From Polyodon spathula (lineage: Eukaryota; Chordata; Actinopteri; Acipenseriformes; Polyodontidae): DNA of 64,000 nt. Positions 35,960 through 47,803 of the stretch are shown one piece after another (within the stretch, counting starts at the first letter, position 1; the number at the start of each line of letters is the position of its first letter). The notes under the pieces were generated by a model. It searched no databases, was not told the origin of the DNA, and saw only the letters and a list, made by a program, of their open reading frames with translations. The DNA is taken from contig NC_054534.1 in NCBI RefSeq assembly GCF_017654505.1, positions 44,453,726 to 44,517,725 on the forward strand. The letters run 5' to 3'. Position numbers and translations under genes: made by a program.

Positions 35960-37892
35960 CTGTAGATGTAGTGGCTCCATTATTCCATCTGGATTAAAAA
36001 TTCAAAGTGATTATGTGTCACACATAAATTGACTTTTACAGGCTGAAAGACTAAATGGAATGTAGACTTATCTCAGTGGCATCCTCTTTAAAAAATAGCC
36101 TGTGTAGTATTCATAAAGGGTCTTCCGTGTACAGTATGCCACTGCATGGTGCATTGCTACTTGACAATTTATAAATAACACACAAAAAGGAAGAAAATGA
36201 AATGCACTTTTTGTGGAATGTTTTTGTTTTAACAACTACAGTCAGTTGAGTTTTCAAAAGGGTCTAATGATGATTAAGTACCCTTTACTGAAGTTATAAT
36301 GTATCAATCTAAGTGAATACCATTGTCATGAAAAAAAGAATCATGCTACTGGAAAGCATATATATTTCAGCAACTCAAAACTTCTAGACTTGGGATCTGT
36401 AGCTGCATTTTTGCTGAAAAGAAACAGCATTTAAATGAAAGGACAAAATGTGTATCATTTTGGACCAATTTAACAACACATTGATAATTTGAAACAAATA
36501 CGTGTTTACTGTGTTTTTTAAAGAACCTATTATTTGTCAGAAATGGTCTCATAATAATTAATAGGACATACATTGAAAACACAGGGACTACCGGGTTGCT
36601 TTTTCAAAACTAGTTCAAATCAGAAAATGAGCTTTGTATTTGCCTTTTCAGACCCTTGTCAAGCACTCTCAGTCTAGTTGCCCACTCTGTCTTTCCTCCT
36701 ACGAGGTGCTGTATATCAGAATACCCAATTATACAGAGACATGCTAGAGAATTAAATATTTTTCTAATCTTTCTCTGTTTTGGGAACAGACACATGCTCT
36801 AAAAGATGCAGTGTTTCACTTAGCAATGTTTGAAGCCCTTCCATCAGTAAAAGTGGTAAGCTTTTAAGATGTTTCATAAATTTAATTTAGAGTTGGAATT
36901 TTCTCACAAAGGTGACACTATTAGCATTCCATTAGGCACAGCCTTATCGTAACGTATTTGAATCATTGTAATTACATATTAGATCTTACAAGTCTGACCA
37001 ATGGCCTCATTGACAGCACCAAGCCAAAATTTAGCTGACATGATCAGATTAAAAATATATTAGTTCTGAGGGGAGCAAAGATGTCAGGCTACTCTCGAAA
37101 TGTGGATCCAACATTATTGGCAGAATTTCCCTGTGCCTTAGGATGTCACCAAATAAATGTTCCAGACTGGAAAATACCATTGCAATGCTAGTTTAACTGA
37201 AAGATTTGTTTAATCCAGAAACAGTAGCACTGGTACATACTATATGGTACCATGTTACTGCATTGTATTGCTAGTGTATATTGCCATTGTGATATCATTT
37301 TTAAAAATACGTATTAACAAATAATAATTGTTCATTTATTTTGTAAAACAAATGACATATGCTCAGTATTAGACATAATAATAAGTGCATTAATAACAAC
37401 ATAAAAAAATGAACTACCTGTCATTGCCTGCCCCCATCCTTGAGTAATCATCCACCATTCAAATAACAGGTCATTTTTCATAGTGATGAATTTGAAGACA
37501 TAAGGCATTGTACCAAAGTGCTATTATGTAGAGACGAGTGTAATAACAATTCAACTGCAATATCACATAAATTGAGACTTTACAGGATCTCTTATATTGT
37601 TTTGGAACAAATTGAAACCACATCTATATATATCATACTTGGTCATTATCATATCAACACAAGGAAAGAAACTATTACACCTGAAACAAGGTCTTACGAT
37701 ATTACTGCTGAATATTGCTATCTGCTACAGTACATGTCTTATGTTTGTTAACTCTTACCCATACTAGCATTGTGTTTGTAGCTCTTTATATATTTGGTTC
37801 TAGTAATGGATGCCTTGACTGGCTAGTTCAATTAAAAACAGAAGAAACTGGTTAATGCACATGAGAACAGAAACAACAGTGAAACATCCATG
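35741..37892. other. Longest repeat-poor stretch of the window
   Basis: Apart from a TG/TA microsatellite at 35895-35957, this 2.1 kb shows no transposon hallmark and no coding exon. It is a reasonable place to look for conserved intronic regulatory DNA, but nothing specific is visible. Confidence 0.4.
35895..35957. repeat. (TG)n(TA)n microsatellite
   Basis: Six TG units run into about 24 TA units. Confidence 0.95.
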
Positions 37893-38192
37893 GAGCTCTA
37901 GTTACCAGCACGCTTCCTCGAGTTATCAGAGCGCTTGCTCTAGTTACCTCTGCACTTGCTCTAGTTACCTCTGCACTTGCTCTAGTTACCAGCGCACTTG
38001 CTCTAGTTATCACCGCACTTGCTCTACCGTGCTTGCTCTAGTTACCAGCGCGCTTGCTCTAGTTACCAGTGCGCTTGCTCTAGTTACCAGCGCGCTTGCT
38101 CTAGTTACCAGCGCGCTTGCTCTAGTTACCAGCGCGCTTGCTCTAGTTACCAGCGTGCTTGCTCTAGTTACCAGCGTGCTTGCTCTAGCCAA
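37893..38192. repeat. 21-bp minisatellite, about 14 units
   Basis: The unit TCTAGTTACCAGCGCGCTTGC repeats head to tail. The first units are more diverged (CCTCTGCACTTGC), the last ones nearly identical, and one unit is shortened near 38030. Because 21 is a multiple of three, both strands stay open across the array and give repeating seven-residue peptides (LALVTSA). That is a length effect and not evidence of a protein. Confidence 0.95.
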
Positions 38193-38666
38193 ATGTGATG
38201 CCAAGTAGAAATCATCCTTATGGTGGCAGATGGGTTGACATGACCAGTTTTCCAATTACTTCAGGGGAATTGTGGAAAGAGAACAGAATTGTGGAGAGAG
38301 AACAGAATTGTGTTTTGCTCAGTTGGCTTTCCCCATAACCTCTTAACACATGTGCTCACCTGCCATTAATAGTGTGACAAAAATGTATTGTGACTCTTGA
38401 ATTAAAGATTTTTTTCAGCTGTGTTCTAAAAAGGTACCAACTTTCAAAGGGCAGCTCTGCCACTGACATATTATGTATTTGACACTAGGGTATATGGAAG
38501 TGAATTATCTGTCAGTCTGTGGAAGCTTTATGTCATTGACATGCAATACATGTTATATAGGGTATCCAGTAGGAAGACTTTTAATATTTCCAATTCATAA
38601 CTCATCAGCTCAATAGCAGTTTCTGGGATTTTAAACAGGCACTGTAAGTCAATTTATGTTTGAGTA

Positions 38667-38668
<2 letters not shown>
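38193..38668. other. Non-coding stretch
   Basis: Nothing is recognised beyond a short duplicated phrase, AGAGAACAGAATTGTG, near 38278-38310. Confidence 0.4.
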
Positions 38669-38715
<47 letters not shown>

Positions 38716-38738
38716 ATTAAATAATAATAATAATAATA

Positions 38739-38780
<42 letters not shown>
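38669..38780. repeat. (ATT)n / (AAT)n inverted microsatellite
   Basis: About 45 bp of ATT units is followed by AAT units of similar length on the same strand, which together form a long AT palindrome next to the SINE-like repeat. Confidence 0.93.
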
Positions 38781-38781
<1 letters not shown>

Positions 38782-38810
38782 TATGGGGGTATATTACCCC
38801 CCACCATTAC

Positions 38811-39064
38811 GGGTGGCATGGTGGCATGGTGGTTAGCGCTGCTGCCTCACAGCGCCAGGGTCCAAAGACATGCTATTCAGGTTGATTGGTCATTCTAAAT
38901 TGCCCTCTGTGTGAGTGTGTGTGGTGCCCTGCGATGGACTGGTGTCCCGTCCAGGGTGTAGTCCTGCCTTGCACCCTGTGTCTACCAGGTTAGGCTCCGG
39001 CTCACCGCGACCCTGTAAAGGATAAAGCGGTTAATGATAATGGATGGATGGATGGATGGATGGA
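38811..39064 (+). mobile_element. SINE-like fish dispersed repeat with (GGAT)n tail
   Basis: The head (GGTGGCATGGTGGTTAGCGC, CTGCCTCACAGCGCCAGGGT) resembles a tRNA-derived A-box region. It continues with CTAAATTGCCC, GATGGACTGGTGTCCCGTCC and GATAAAGCGG, and ends in TGGATGGATGGA. This is the order of a repeat found widely in fish genomes. The expected middle part between the head and CAAAGACATGC is missing, including any B-box, so the copy carries an internal deletion. Confidence 0.75.
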
Positions 39065-39065
39065 T

Positions 39066-40480
39066 AATAATATATATATATTTTTAAAAAACAAGACATA
39101 GGTAGGGTACTCTATTTGTTCAGATATTAATTCTGGGCTAGCAGTGTTAAACTTTACTAGGACAGTGGATGTAATTTTCTTTTAAACACAATTTAATGGA
39201 TAGTGACTATAGAAAGACTCAGAAGCCCAAATCCCTAAGTAAATTAACCTATAGTGCAATACATCTGCCATTAAAATTACAGTTTAAATTTAAAAAAAAT
39301 ATATATGAATATATCCAGGATATTGGCTGTCTCAGCTTATCTGTGTTTTGAGTTTATTGGGCTTGCTTTGCTGGTAACTTGGCCACGTAAGTATCAGCAG
39401 GATGTCAGGGTCCATTTAATGAGCAGCCCAGAGGGACAAAAAAAATGAAGCTCTCTTCAGCATTACAGGAAATACAAGCACACGTAGAGACAGAGGCAGT
39501 TTATACACTTTAAAACAAATTAACATCTCATTATATCACATTTGCTGTGAACAACTAAAGGAGCAGTGTGCTTTTTGACACCAGAATTCAGGTTAAGAAA
39601 GTGTATTTTTGTATCATAAGACATAACAAAGAAAATAACAATCCAGGTGATATTCTTGTTATGTGTATGACAAGACTGATATTGAAAGGTACCAGATTTA
39701 TGAATATAATGGATATTGATGGTCCTTTTTCTGAGGTGTAATAAATATTTATTATGTTGTGTTTTGTTAATAATGTGCCATAGTAGTAATATTTTGGCAT
39801 ACAGATGGTATCACAGCAGTATAAACCAATACACAATGGCAATCCAGTGCAGTATCATGTGTCAGTGCTGTATTTATGATTTCACTGTTGTTAATGTTGC
39901 GACCCACCTATGTCTCTTTTAAGGTAAGGGTTAAATACAGTACTGCATCTCTTTGGTATATTATTTCCATTATAGCCGGGTAATGCAATAGTAAACCAAT
40001 TGCTACTACACTTGTTGGGTTAATCCAGGATACACAATATAACAGTTATATTATAGATACCACAGTAAAGCGCTTTCCCAGGAAGCTGACACTTTAATAA
40101 TGGCTTCTATTAAGGTATTCTTCTGCCTTTTGTAGAAATGTAAAGATACTGATATTGTCGTCATTCCCCACCCCCGTCCCTGCAAGCCAACCTATTAATT
40201 TGTTTTTAAATATCCTTTCTTCCTATTTATCCAATCAATAAAATGAAGCTTGATAATAAGTAGGTCATCATTTATTATGTTTTGCTGATTCTTGCAGGTC
40301 TTAGGATTAATCTGTGCAGATATCTACTATTTTTTAGCTTTTTATCACCATTAAGAATCATAGCATGTGATTGAGAAACATGTTCAGCTTCCTAAAATAT
40401 ATATTTAAAGTGGAAAATTATATTAGAATACAAATTACCTTTCATTTATTTTAATAAACACATAGAATAGTTTATGAATG
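39066..40480. other. AT-rich intron-like stretch
   Basis: No gene, RNA or element boundary is recognised. Confidence 0.45.
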
Positions 40481-40965
40481 CATAACTGTGACAAGGATGT
40501 AAGTGGTGCGGTATACACAAGTAGTGTCCAGCCAGTAATTACCTGCAAATCGTCTGTATTTAATAAAACAAACGCACAAATAATAAACCAGTCGCCCCTA
40601 TACCAGCACGGTATAGGGGAAGAAAAATATGGCAGGTTGCAGTCCCAAACACAACAATACACTCCTCAACCACGATCCTCTGTCCATGAAACTGTGCTCC
40701 TTTGAACCAGGGGAAAGTGGTGCATGTCAGGGCTATACTGTGCTGTGCAGTGAAGGAAGTGCTCTGGGGTTTCTTCTGGCTCAGTGGTGGCAGCTTCCAA
40801 CTCCTTAATCCTCCTCTGCAACAACAAACAACAAAAACAAACAAACACAATGTTCTGGCCATAAACCTGTGAAAGGGTGGCTTGCAGTGGTAACGTCACA
40901 TCAGAAACACAGACTCCAAAACAAGGAATGGTAGGTGAAACTGAGGCACAGAGATGCTCAGTATA

Positions 40966-42539
40966 CACTACCGGTCAAAAGTTTTAGAACACCTCAATTT
41001 TTCCAGTTTTTATTGAAATTTACGCAGCTTGTACTCTGAAATTAAAGCATAGAACAAATAAACAATTGGAGATAAAAAAAGAAATCATGGAATCGTTTTG
41101 TTTAACAAAATTTAATCTAAATTTTTGACTCATCAAAGTAGCCACCTTTTGCAGATATAACAGCTGAACACACACTTGGCATTCTTTCTACAATGGAAAT
41201 CAAATGTTGTTCGGAAAGTTCTTCCCGTTGCACAAGTTCCCACAAATATGTTGCACTTGTAGGTTGCTTTGCATTCACCCTTCTGTCCAGTTCATCCCAA
41301 ACCAGCTCAATGGGGTTTAAGTCTGAAGACTGTGCTGGCCATTCCATGATTTGAAGCCTACCGTCTTGTTCTTTTCTTCTAAGGTAGTGCTGACATAGCC
41401 TGGAGGTATGTTTTGGGTCATTATCTTACTGTAGGATGAACCCCTGACCAACTAGACGTATACCAGAGAGTATTGCATGGCGCTGCATAATGCTGTGGTA
41501 GCCGTTTTGGTTCAGGGTGCCACTCACTCTGTGCAAGTCACCGACTCTGGATCCAGCAAAAGAGCCCCAGACCATCACGCTTCCTCCTCCATACTGTGTG
41601 TGACAGTTGATGTCACACACAGAGGAACCATCCTCTCGCCTACTCGACGGCGTACAAAAACCCTGCGTGATGAAATGAAGACTTCAAATTTGGATTCATC
41701 GGTCCATAAGACTTTCTTCCAGGCAAGCCTCTTTTTCTTATTTTGACATCATAGCAATGGTTTTCTTACTGCTACTCGACCTGTCAAACCTGCAGCTCGA
41801 AGTCTTCTCTTCACAGTTGAAACTGAGACTTGCTTACTTCGACCAGTGTTAAGCTGTGCTTGAAGCTGTTGTCCTGTGAGCCGCCTATCACGCTAGCTGT
41901 TGACTCTCCGAAACTTGTCTTCTGATCCTGTTGTGGCTTTGGGTCTGCCAGACCTCTTCCTGTCATAGTTTCCTCCAGTTTCCAAGTGCCTTTTGATGGT
42001 GTAGGAAACTATACTTACTGACACCTTGGCTTTCTTTGAAATTTCTCTAAAGGAAAGACCTACACTTTTAAGGGTATTAATGGTCTATCTTTCCTTTGTT
42101 AATTGCCTTTTTCTTGCTATTATGATAGCAATATACTACCTCTTGCAGTACAATATTGTCCAAATAATGCCTAAGAGGGTGTAGTAACACAGTCTGTTCC
42201 AACACTGCTTTTATACAGACAGAGAGTTTGTAAGTAATCAACAAAAGTTGGGAAACCTGTAGGAATTGTTAGCATCAACTTTCAAGGTTAATTTACTTCC
42301 ATTGTTGCAGAACAGCTGTAAGTTGTTAACCCATTACTTGTTCCCTGAAAAAGGCCTTTTTGTATAACTCTGAAATGTACATTATTTTTCAGTTTTTGGT
42401 AACCTAAACTTTTTTTTTTAACCTGTGGCAGTTTATCGCTTACCTTTTTACCATTTCAGGTTATTCACTGGACTTGAACCGATTAAATTTCAATAAAAAC
42501 TGGAAAAATGGGAGTGTTAAAAACTTTTGACCGGTAGTG
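40966..42539 (-). mobile_element. Tc1/mariner transposon, nearly full length
   Basis: The termini CACTACCGGTCAAAAGTTTT at 40966 and its inverse ending 42539 extend for about 50 bp (through CCAGTTTTTATTGAAATT), and the left end follows a TA. The length of 1574 bp is normal for Tc1. The minus strand carries the transposase from about 42080 to 41117. N-terminal helix-turn-helix pieces (RKRSGRPK) are followed by WTDESKFEVF with the first Asp, GGSVMVWGSF, DNDPKHTS with the second Asp, and SSDLNPIELVWDELDRR with the Glu. At least one stop (TAA before DNDPKHTS) and frame changes disable it. Confidence 0.92.
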
Positions 42540-42783
42540 TTTAGTAAATAATAAAACAAATATTTAAACAAACATAAAAGACACAAAATAAAAAGGTGCG
42601 TTGGCCAAACAAATAAACAATAATAGTAAGAAACAAGTATCATGCTGGTTTTAACCAACACGTATAGCAATTGTTAATCTCTCGACTTTAGTTTTACCTC
42701 TTTAGTTTTACCTATATTAACTCCTCACTCGTTCTTCACTTTGACCCCTCTCCACTAATGAGCTTGGAGTGGGTCTTTTATAC

Positions 42784-42840
42784 TGTGGCTGGAGCCTTAA
42801 TTAACCATTAAACCATTACCTTATTAAGGCTCCAGCCACA
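42784..42840. repeat. Perfect 18-bp stem-loop
   Basis: TGTGGCTGGAGCCTTAAT at 42784-42801 is exactly inverted at 42823-42840, with a 21-base AT-rich loop. Confidence 0.93.
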
Positions 42841-43009
42841 TTCCGATGAGCTTTACAGGGACGGGGCTTCAACCCCATCCACACTTTAAGAGCAGCGTTC
42901 CGCCTGTCTAAAACAGCAAACAATGACAGACGACTTTCGTCAGTCCGCCCAAAACACAATATATGTATTTATATATAATAATAATAATAAAACAGCGCAC
43001 ACATGTATG

Positions 43010-43235
43010 TGATCCCCGTGATCAGCCCGGCGCCATGGTGTATCCAGTCACTGCCTGCCCCGCAGCTAACCAAAATTTTGTTGTTACCATTAATCTCGCA
43101 GCTACACGCTTGTTACCACTTACTGTCGAGTCAGCCTGTCTATGGGAAAGCGTACTATCCCCTTTACACAGCACTCTTTCTGGTCGGGAGGGAGATTTAC
43201 AGTGCAGATTCCTTCTCACAATAACACACTCTTTT
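43010..43235 (+). repeat. Dispersed repeat, copy 1
   Basis: This segment (GATCAGCCCGGCGCCATGGT, CTATGGGAAAGCGTACTATC, GGTCGGGAGGGAGATTTACA) is similar over about 220 bp to the reverse complement of 53233-53490. Family unknown. Confidence 0.6.
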
Positions 43236-43607
43236 TATTGATTTCTGGTTATGGATCAAATGTTTCAAAGGCATTAGTCTTGATCAGTAATGAAAATGTA
43301 TTCACATAGTGCCTTTAGAAATGTTTCTGGCTCTGCTGACTAAATAAAGATGATCTGTGCTAGCTCTTGCAACTCTATAACATTAAGCATGTAGGGTTTG
43401 TAATAATTTTAATAGGAATAAATACAGTAAAATATTTGTCTCTTTGGTGATTAGTTAAATTTACTGTTAATTTACACTTACAACTCAGACCTGATCTGGC
43501 TCAGTTGATCAGATTAGAACATTTTTATTATTCGAACCACCCGTTTACACTTGAGCACAAACCATAGCTGGCTCTGGACCCATATGCGCGTGCATAGCCT
43601 GTGAACT

Positions 43608-43639
<32 letters not shown>

Positions 43640-43756
43640 TATTATTATTATTATTATTTAGCAGATATTTAGCAGATGCCTTTATCCAAAGCAACTTACA
43701 GAAATTAAACAAAATATAAATATACAAGTATATGTTACATGCAAAACATAAAACCA

Positions 43757-43791
<35 letters not shown>

Positions 43792-43858
43792 ACACACACA
43801 CACATATATATATATCTATATATACTATTCTAAGATATCTATATATGAATAAAATAGG

Positions 43859-43905
<47 letters not shown>
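43608..43905. repeat. ATT, CA and AT microsatellites around a fish repeat end
   Basis: (ATT)n at 43608-43660 is followed by TTTAGCAGATGCCTTTATCC and AAAGCAACTTACAG, a phrase common in fish repeats. Then come (CA)n at 43758-43803 and (AT)n at 43860-43905. Confidence 0.85.
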
Positions 43906-43911
<6 letters not shown>

Positions 43912-46900
43912 TAAATAAAAGAACAAATACAAAAAGATAGGGAATAGGAATTTACAAATATAGATTTAATAATGAATAAGCAGTAATTCAGTAGTGCCTG
44001 TCCAATGACATCATCTTGACCACCCCTTGCAAGAAGACATTTCCCCTCCCCAAAACACAAAGGCAGAAGTGTTTAAATCAACAACAAGCCTGTCATTTGT
44101 GTCACTTGTGTGTTTCTACTTCAAGAAGGTCATTCCATTCTAATTTTGCCATCAGAAATAGAGCAAAGCTCTAAACTTGCATATAGGACATTTAAAGAAA
44201 CAGGTGTTATTGTATACATTTACTCATCAGACTTACAAATCTTCTTATATGTAAATGTCAACAAAAGCGATACTAATTAGTTTAATAACTATAAAGAAAC
44301 ATCTGTGAATTTCAATTGTGTACATTCTCCCCCCAGAACTCAAGTTTATTCATCTACAACGTATCATGGTCCTATTGGTGATATAATTAAAAAAATTAAG
44401 CCTTTTATAAATCTAAATATTTATAAATGTACAAAAAGCCATTTTTGTACATGATTATGTTTTTAATATAATAGCAAAACCTGAACAATTTAACAATGTT
44501 ACTATTTCCAACCAGAAGAAAAAAGGAAAGCAGAAAACTGGGACACTTGTTTTCACTTGTTATGCCACATGAATGATTAAATGTTTTTTCACATTAAACA
44601 CCAAAATACAGCATGTTTGTATTTTAGAATCCTCTGCCTCAACGTTCTGTCAAAGATATTGTTTGGTTCCATTGTTCGAGTAACAGTCCCAACTTCCTGC
44701 TGTTGTTTTCTGTGCCTGTTTGACGCTGACAATTGGAAGCTTTTGCTTAGGACATCTGAACCTGGGTCAGCTGCGTTTACACTGCAAAAAAAAAAAAAAA
44801 ACAACCAAAGCCATATTAGTCTGCTTATAAGTAGCTAGTGTAAAAGGGGGTGGGGTGCTGATGCTTGCCCATCCTCTCTTTCCTTGCATAAATTCTATGC
44901 AAACTATATACAGTATGTAAATACTTTTCTTTCAATTTGTTGAGCAACGGCCGGATACCTCACAGGGTGCCAACATGTCTCATTACAGTTTCGGTGAGAA
45001 ATGAGTACAAAGAAGTAATTTAATTAACCTCAAAAACCAATGCCACAGGAATAGGTGTTGTGATAGAACAGCGCCTGTAGCTATGTAAAGTTGATATTAT
45101 TACATGATGAACAGTGAGCGATTGCAGGCACCAACTGACTTCCAATTGATTTGTTTTTTTTTTAATGCTAGGTGTTGTTTGGAAGAAGTCAAATTGTGTG
45201 TGAATCAGAATGATAAGAACAGTCCTAAACTCTTTTCATGAACATAAACAGTCTCTCTTAAGCTACTTCTCTTGCTCTCTGTTCTTTTTCAATTATGACC
45301 TACTGTTGCACTCCAGCATCTCTGTGATGCCCCCCTCTTATTACTTATCTTGCTATAGTCAAGGCTCCAGACAGCCTTGATTTGCAAGCTGCAACCAACA
45401 CCCCTGGTATTCAATGTCCATACACAATCCATACTTGGCCTGTAATCATCAGAACTAAACCCACTCAAGGTTACTTTCCGTGTCTCAAGGCAGGGTACCA
45501 GCACTACCCCTGATCATGAGAAGCATTTTTCAAGGATCGGTGAATTACTGGTGGTTCTAGGTATTTTTTAATGCTATGGATTTCCTGTGATTAAAAATGG
45601 ATTAGGATTCTCCAAGCATTTTATCCATTATAGAGACCTTTGGGGAGATGGGGCTTTGAACTGTCTTGTCTCATTTGTCTACAGAAATGCACTGAGGTAT
45701 TATTTAATTGAAGCCTCTCCTCATTTGAAAGTGCATATGCAAGATTAAACAAATTGCACAGTATTAATACAATATATTAATATATCTGGCAAATGTTCAA
45801 ATTGAGCAAAGAATCAGTTTATAGTTTGATTAGAACACTGGTTCTCAAAAAAAAAGTTATTTTTTATTTTTTATTTCTATAATAAAAACTGTTTCTCATT
45901 TAAAAAATACAGCAGCCCCTTTCAACTCTGTACTGAAATTAGTCATTTTGCTAGATTTTGTTTTATTTCATTTTTTGTATTGTTCTGATAATAGGTCAAC
46001 CATCAAACTTAATAGGTTAGTCAATCATATATGTTCATATAAATTAATACAATGCCTAAGTTAACGTACATTACTAACATATGTAACTTAAATACATACA
46101 AAAACTACTTTGACTTTCCTGTTCCAATAACAGGCTTTACAATTCCCTTCTTAAATTTAACAAATAAACTGATTTGTAATGCTGTTATATTATTGTGGAC
46201 GAGTGGTTTGCAGTGCACAGATGTAGTGGTGATGCAAGTGCTCCAGACAACGACAGACACAAAGGTGCAAGTGCTGTGATTTAACAGTATTGTTATGGAG
46301 TACAGGTGCTGTGCAGTCCGAGTTTAGCGCTGGCTTGAAGCGGCAGCTCCCGGTTCGTATTAGCCGTCTGACAAAAGACAAATACAGACAGTTACAAAAC
46401 AAATAAAACACTTTAGAGAAGTGACCTGCCTTAAAGTGTCCCAAGATTGTGGAGCCTGTTGACAACCCTATCTGAGACCTAGGAGGAAAAAAATCACTAT
46501 GATGAGTGACCTCAATCTCCCTGCAAAATAAAACACACTTTGATTTAAATGCACTGTGTGTATACTAACACATATCAAATAGGCTATGAAATTATTTTAA
46601 TAAAACACAGCAGTTCCCAAATGGTTCAACTTGTATCTGGCACACTGCAATAACGAAAAATGTAATTTACTAAAGCATATTGCTCAACAACGTCTTGCAC
46701 ATCTGACAGTTGTAAATTTACAAAGAATATATATTTCTGTGCACTGAATTTTTTTTTTTTTTATCTCTGTATGACCTCTAGAACACGTTTGATAGACAAA
46801 GCAACAAAGCACAAAAGTCTACAACAGTTTGCCATTACTATATGTTACAGGTTTACTGCATAACTTTACTCCATGAAAAGTGTGATGTGATTGTGCTGTT

Positions 46901-47110
46901 GCATGCAGGGTTAGGTTTGCATTCAGCAGCTGCGTGATGTGTTTAGTGCATATGCCTCCAGTAATTTAGGGAGTTGAGAGCTGTGACAGAGTTCATAAAA
47001 CGTGTTCTTGTTATTAAATACAACAGTTAAGTTCAATACCAGATTCATGTATTTTATTTAAAGAAGAACCACACACATTGGAGGGATGTATTAAAATGGA
47101 TGTGCATCTG
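43906..47110. other. Intron-like stretch, some repeat-like islands
   Basis: No gene is recognised. GC-richer islands at about 44630-44780, 45290-45520 and 46195-46470 look like decayed repeats. The last contains AAATAAAACACTTT phrases similar to those around 40.8 kb. The open frame on the minus strand at 45504-45289 has no recognised domain. Confidence 0.35.
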
Positions 47111-47116
47111 AGCAGA

Positions 47117-47236
47117 TGTAGGATTCAAATTCGGTTCACCGAATCCTAAGTATTTGGCCGAATCCGAACCCTGCTCAAAAAGTAGATATTCGGGCCAAAT
47201 CCGAAACCGAATCCTGGATTTGGATCATCCCTAAAT
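47117..47236. mobile_element. GGATTCGG-type hAT MITE relic
   Basis: Inverted GGATTCAAATTCGG / CCGAATCC and CCAAATCCGAAACCGAATCC phrases end in GATCATCCCTA, the mirror of the TAGGGATG start typical for this widespread vertebrate MITE type. It is non-coding. Confidence 0.6.
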
Positions 47237-47441
47237 CAAACACACTAAACGTGAGCTATAAAGAAACAGTAAATCAGTGATATAACTCAAGTCAATAGTA
47301 GTACAAATCAACATAAGAAATAAACGTGCATAAAACAAGGGCTAGCTTTCAGAAGTTAATAGTTGATAATCAGTTTATACAGTATTTAAAATTGCTTAAA
47401 ACACTCTAATCTCACAGTAGGAATAAAAAGGTTAAGCTAAA

Positions 47442-47803
47442 TGGTAATAATCAGTCACCAGACATATACAGGAGAGAGAAAGAAACTTGCCACAACCACC
47501 ACAACCAAGCTGCACTCTGCATCTCACAGGGATTCAAACTTCTTGATAATGATGTTTACACCGGCCATCATGTTATCTATACCAGCGCAGCACAAGGTAT
47601 GTGCTTCAAGCCAGCCCAAGTTCGCCAACAATACTCTCTGTTATGCTATTGCTTCCTGTCTCATCTCGTGTCTTCCTCACGCTCTCTCCTATTCGGGGAC
47701 GATAATTAGTCTGCACATTTTCACGTGGATCAATAAAGGTGATTTATATGCGTAATTACATCAGTTCCACAGACAAGCAAGCCCGTTATCATCGATCATT
47801 ACA
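47442..47803 (-). mobile_element. 3' LTR of the Ty3/gypsy element
   Basis: Read on the minus strand, the LTR begins TGTAATGATCGATGATAACG directly after a purine tract (AAAGGGGGAGGCAG, 47804-47817), which is the expected polypurine primer position. It has a GCATATAAAT TATA box and probably ends ATTACCA at 47442, giving imperfect TGTAAT/ATTACCA termini and about 362 bp. The outer end is less certain than the inner one. No 5' LTR is present in the window. Confidence 0.65.

Larger units (their letters stand above)
40487..42990. repeat. Host repeat split by the Tc1 element
   Basis: Sequence on both sides of the Tc1 insertion (40487-40965 and 42540-42990) has similar repeat-like composition, with AAACAAAC and AATAAAAC phrases on both sides. 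It starts TGTGACAAGG and contains the perfect stem-loop at 42784-42840. It may be one LTR-like or foldback repeat entered by Tc1. Its ends and class are not established. Confidence 0.35.

Noticed and set aside
37893..38192. Possible CRISPR-like array
   Set aside because: Units are contiguous without spacers, and the DNA is eukaryotic.
37855..38255. Long open frames on both strands with seven-residue repeats
   Set aside because: They are a by-product of a 21-bp tandem repeat, which stays in frame by length. No start context or domain supports a protein.
38811..38860. tRNA-like head of the repeat as a tRNA gene
   Set aside because: No B box, anticodon stem or acceptor stem is present. It belongs to a dispersed repeat.
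45289..45504. Minus-strand frame with cysteines that looked exon-like
   Set aside because: No splice sites fit, no family is recognised, and the surrounding GC-rich island looks like a decayed repeat. A small nuclear RNA was also considered, but no known RNA sequence matched.
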